Of a stretch of DNA of 14,964 nucleotides, positions 13,277-14,964 are shown in pieces. The DNA is taken from NCBI GenBank assembly GCA_005888335.1, contig VAWY01000104.1, positions 2,580-17,543 of the forward strand, in the 5' to 3' direction. The DNA comes from Actinomycetota bacterium (GTDB taxonomy: Bacteria; Actinomycetota; Thermoleophilia; Solirubrobacterales; Solirubrobacteraceae). How positions within the stretch are numbered: the first letter of the stretch is position 1; each line of letters opens with the position of its first letter. The notes below the pieces were generated by a model, which was not told the origin of the DNA, searched no databases, and saw only the letters and a list, made by a program, of their open reading frames with translations. The translations under genes and the position numbers were made by a program.

Positions 13277-14209
13277 ATGGGGCGGATCCCGGTCAACATC
13301 GCCGACTACGTCGGCGCGACGCCGATCGTGCAGCTGACGCGCATGCTGCCGCCCGACGCCGCTGACGGCGTGGAGCTTTACGCCAAGGTCGAGTCGTTCA
13401 ACCCGGGCGGCAGCGTCAAGGACCGCATCGGTGTCGCGATGGTGGAGGCCGCCGAGGACGAGGGCCGCATCGAGCCGGGGCGCACGACGATCGTCGAGGC
13501 GACGTCGGGGAACACGGGCATCGCGCTCGCGTTCGTCTGCGCGGCCAAGGGCTACGACCTCGTCCTCACCCTGCCGCAGGGGATGAGCCGCGAGCGCGAG
13601 CGGCTGCTGCGCCTCTACGGCGCGCGCGTCGAGATCATCGAGTCGCTGGGCGGGATGAACGAGGCGGTCGCGGCGGCGCGCGCGATGGCCAGCCGCGACG
13701 ACGTCTGGATGGCCCAGCAGTTCGAGAACCCGGCCAATCCGGAGGCGCACCGGCGCACGACCGGGCCGGAGATCCTCGAGGCGCTCGACCGGGTCGACGT
13801 CTTCGTCGCCGGCGTCGGCACCGGAGGCACCATCACGGGGACCGGCCAGGTGCTCAAGGCGCGCGATCCGGACTGCCGCGTCGTCGCCGTCGAGCCGCGC
13901 AGCTCCGCCGTCCTGTCGGGCGGCGCGCCCGGTCCACACCGCATCGACGGCATCGGCGCCGGGTTCGTCCCGCCGGTCCTCGATCGCGACGTGCTCGACG
14001 AGGTGATCGCCGTCGCCGACGAGGACGCGATCCAGACGGCGCTCGCGCTCGCGCGCCTCGAGGGGATCCTGTCGGGCATCTCATGCGGCGCCAACGTGTG
14101 GACGGCGGTCGAGATCGCTCGCCGGCCGGAGTCGCGCGGTCAGCGGATCGTCACGATCCTGCCCGACTCGGGCGAGCGGTACGTTTCGATGCCGTTCTTC
14201 GGTCCGTAG
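13277..14209 (+). CDS. cysK: Cysteine synthase (O-acetylserine sulfhydrylase)
   Basis: A PLP enzyme that converts O-acetylserine and sulfide to cysteine and acetate in the cytoplasm. It has 310 residues, the usual family length. PLP-binding K48 is in NPGGSVKDR, the substrate loop TSGNTG is at 76-81, the phosphate-binding loop GTGGT is at 181-185, the GIGAGF segment is at 225-230, and S298 in LPDSGERY is near the PLP ring nitrogen. The ATG at 13277 gives the natural N-terminus (IPVNIADYVGATPIVQL). An upstream in-frame ATG at 13184 would overlap the divergent receiver gene's start and add 31 Arg-rich residues, so it is rejected. Its stop codon is part of a -10-like TAGACT just before cysE, and cysE follows after 10 nt. 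Confidence 0.96.
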   Translation: MGRIPVNIADYVGATPIVQLTRMLPPDAADGVELYAKVESFNPGGSVKDRIGVAMVEAAEDEGRIEPGRTTIVEATSGNTGIALAFVCAAKGYDLVLTLPQGMSRERERLLRLYGARVEIIESLGGMNEAVAAARAMASRDDVWMAQQFENPANPEAHRRTTGPEILEALDRVDVFVAGVGTGGTITGTGQVLKARDPDCRVVAVEPRSSAVLSGGAPGPHRIDGIGAGFVPPVLDRDVLDEVIAVADEDAIQTALALARLEGILSGISCGANVWTAVEIARRPESRGQRIVTILPDSGERYVSMPFFGP

Positions 14210-14212
14210 ACT
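14184..14212 (+). promoter_or_regulatory. Putative internal promoter for cysE over the cysK stop codon
   Basis: TTTCGA (14184-14189) and TAGACT (14207-14212) are 17 nt apart. The -10 hexamer includes the cysK TAG stop and is followed by exactly 7 nt and the cysE ATG, the canonical leaderless layout. cysE has no Shine-Dalgarno in this short gap. The -35 is only a partial match. Confidence 0.4.
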
Positions 14213-14219
14213 GGTTGGC

Positions 14220-14963
14220 ATGCTCGGGCTCGCGACGGCGGCGCGCGTGGTCAAGGAAGTCACGCGCGACATCGCGGCGGCGCGCGACCGCGACCCTGCC
14301 GCCCGCGGGGTCGGTCCCGTCGAGATCCTCGCGACATGGCCCGGCGTCCAGGCGCTCCTCGCCCACCGCGTGGCGCACGCCCTGCACGGCATGGGCGTCC
14401 CGCTGGTCCCGCGGACCGTGGCCACCGTGGTCCGCGCCGCGACCGGCGTGGAGATCCACCCGGCCGCGCGGATCGGCTCGGGCCTGTTCATCGACCACGG
14501 CTCGGGCGTCGTGATCGGCGAGACCGCGGAGATCGGCGAGGACGTCACGCTCTACCAGGGCGTGACGCTCGGCGGCACGGGCTTCGCCACCGGCAAGCGC
14601 CACCCGACGGTCGAGGACAACGTGACGATCGGCTCGGGCGCGAAGCTGCTGGGCCCGATCACGATCGGCCACGGAGCGAAGATCGGCGCCAACTCGGTCG
14701 TGATCCACGACGTGCCGCCCAACTCGACGGTGGTCGGCAACCCGGGCCATCCCGTGCGCGTCGAGGGCAAGCGGCCCGAGGGGCCCGACGCCGACTGGGT
14801 GCATCTGCCCGACCCGATCGCCGACGCGATCGCCGCCCTGGCGAGCCGGATCGGCGCGCTCGAGCGGGCGCTCGCCGAGCTCACCGGCGGCGAGGCGGAG
14901 CGGGCCGCCGAGGTGCGGCCGCTGCGGCCGGTCAGCCGCGGGCCGAACCCGGCCGGCGGCTAG
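14220..14963 (+). CDS. cysE: Serine O-acetyltransferase (EpsC/CysE type)
   Basis: Acetylates L-serine with acetyl-CoA, the first committed step of cysteine synthesis; it feeds CysK. The 247-residue protein has an N-terminal helical part (1-75), then a left-handed beta-helix of hexapeptide repeats. Catalytic D92-H93 sits in FIDHGSGVVIGE and H128 in GKRHP. The acetyl-CoA region includes YQGVTLGGTG and GAKLLGPITIGHGAKIGANS. Residues about 198-224 look like a coiled coil, followed by a basic, Pro-rich end. CysE proteins that dock into CysK end in isoleucine; this one ends PNPAGG, so a classical cysteine synthase complex is doubtful. The stop lies one base before the window end, so the gene is complete. 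Confidence 0.95.
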   Translation: MLGLATAARVVKEVTRDIAAARDRDPAARGVGPVEILATWPGVQALLAHRVAHALHGMGVPLVPRTVATVVRAATGVEIHPAARIGSGLFIDHGSGVVIGETAEIGEDVTLYQGVTLGGTGFATGKRHPTVEDNVTIGSGAKLLGPITIGHGAKIGANSVVIHDVPPNSTVVGNPGHPVRVEGKRPEGPDADWVHLPDPIADAIAALASRIGALERALAELTGGEAERAAEVRPLRPVSRGPNPAGG

Positions 14964-14964
14964 A

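Overview
This is a GC-rich (roughly 70% or more by eye), single-chromosome-style bacterial window with densely packed genes, GTG starts, Ala/Arg/Asp-rich proteins and -10 hexamers of the TAnnnT type. It looks like a high-GC actinobacterium. The mix of an HDOD-LuxR fusion, a hydrolase-cyclase fusion and paired FluC genes makes me favour the Thermoleophilia/Solirubrobacterales side, but that placement is inference. I see no transposase, integrase, CRISPR array, rRNA or tRNA, so this reads as ordinary chromosome with some accessory genes.

Layout. At the left edge is the 5' part of endonuclease IV (nfo, minus), divergent from gltX (glutamyl-tRNA synthetase, plus). Next is an HDOD/HD-LuxR signalling protein (plus) that converges on a small STAS-domain protein (minus); a hairpin spans both stop codons. 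An Rrf2-family regulator without cysteines (plus) follows, then about 340 bp of non-coding DNA with an AT-rich operator-like patch. A minus-strand alpha/beta hydrolase is divergent from a secreted Pro-rich repeat protein. The reading frame of that secreted protein is broken by a nonsense codon inside its repeats and by a one-base frameshift.

The middle holds a membrane protein made of two tandem, alignable halves (minus), divergent from a LysR regulator (plus). The gap between them carries two concentric inverted repeats centred on the same base step. Then come three minus-strand loci: an alpha/beta hydrolase fused to a class III nucleotide cyclase domain, a DUF1905/YdeI-type protein, and the C-terminal remnant of a TetR regulator.

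The right part has a secreted LamG-like protein with a Pro-rich linker, two translationally coupled CrcB/FluC fluoride-channel genes, a minus-strand stand-alone response-regulator receiver, and cysK-cysE, the two-step serine-to-cysteine pathway. CysE makes O-acetylserine and CysK converts it to cysteine. The cysteine-free Rrf2 protein 10 kb away resembles CymR-type cysteine regulators and is a candidate regulator of this pair.

The most unusual signals are the nested 60-bp dyad between the membrane protein and lysR, the ungapped internal duplication in that membrane protein, the decayed Pro-rich gene, and a recurring TAnnnT hexamer 7-11 nt upstream of start codons that lack a Shine-Dalgarno sequence (leaderless or near-leaderless starts).
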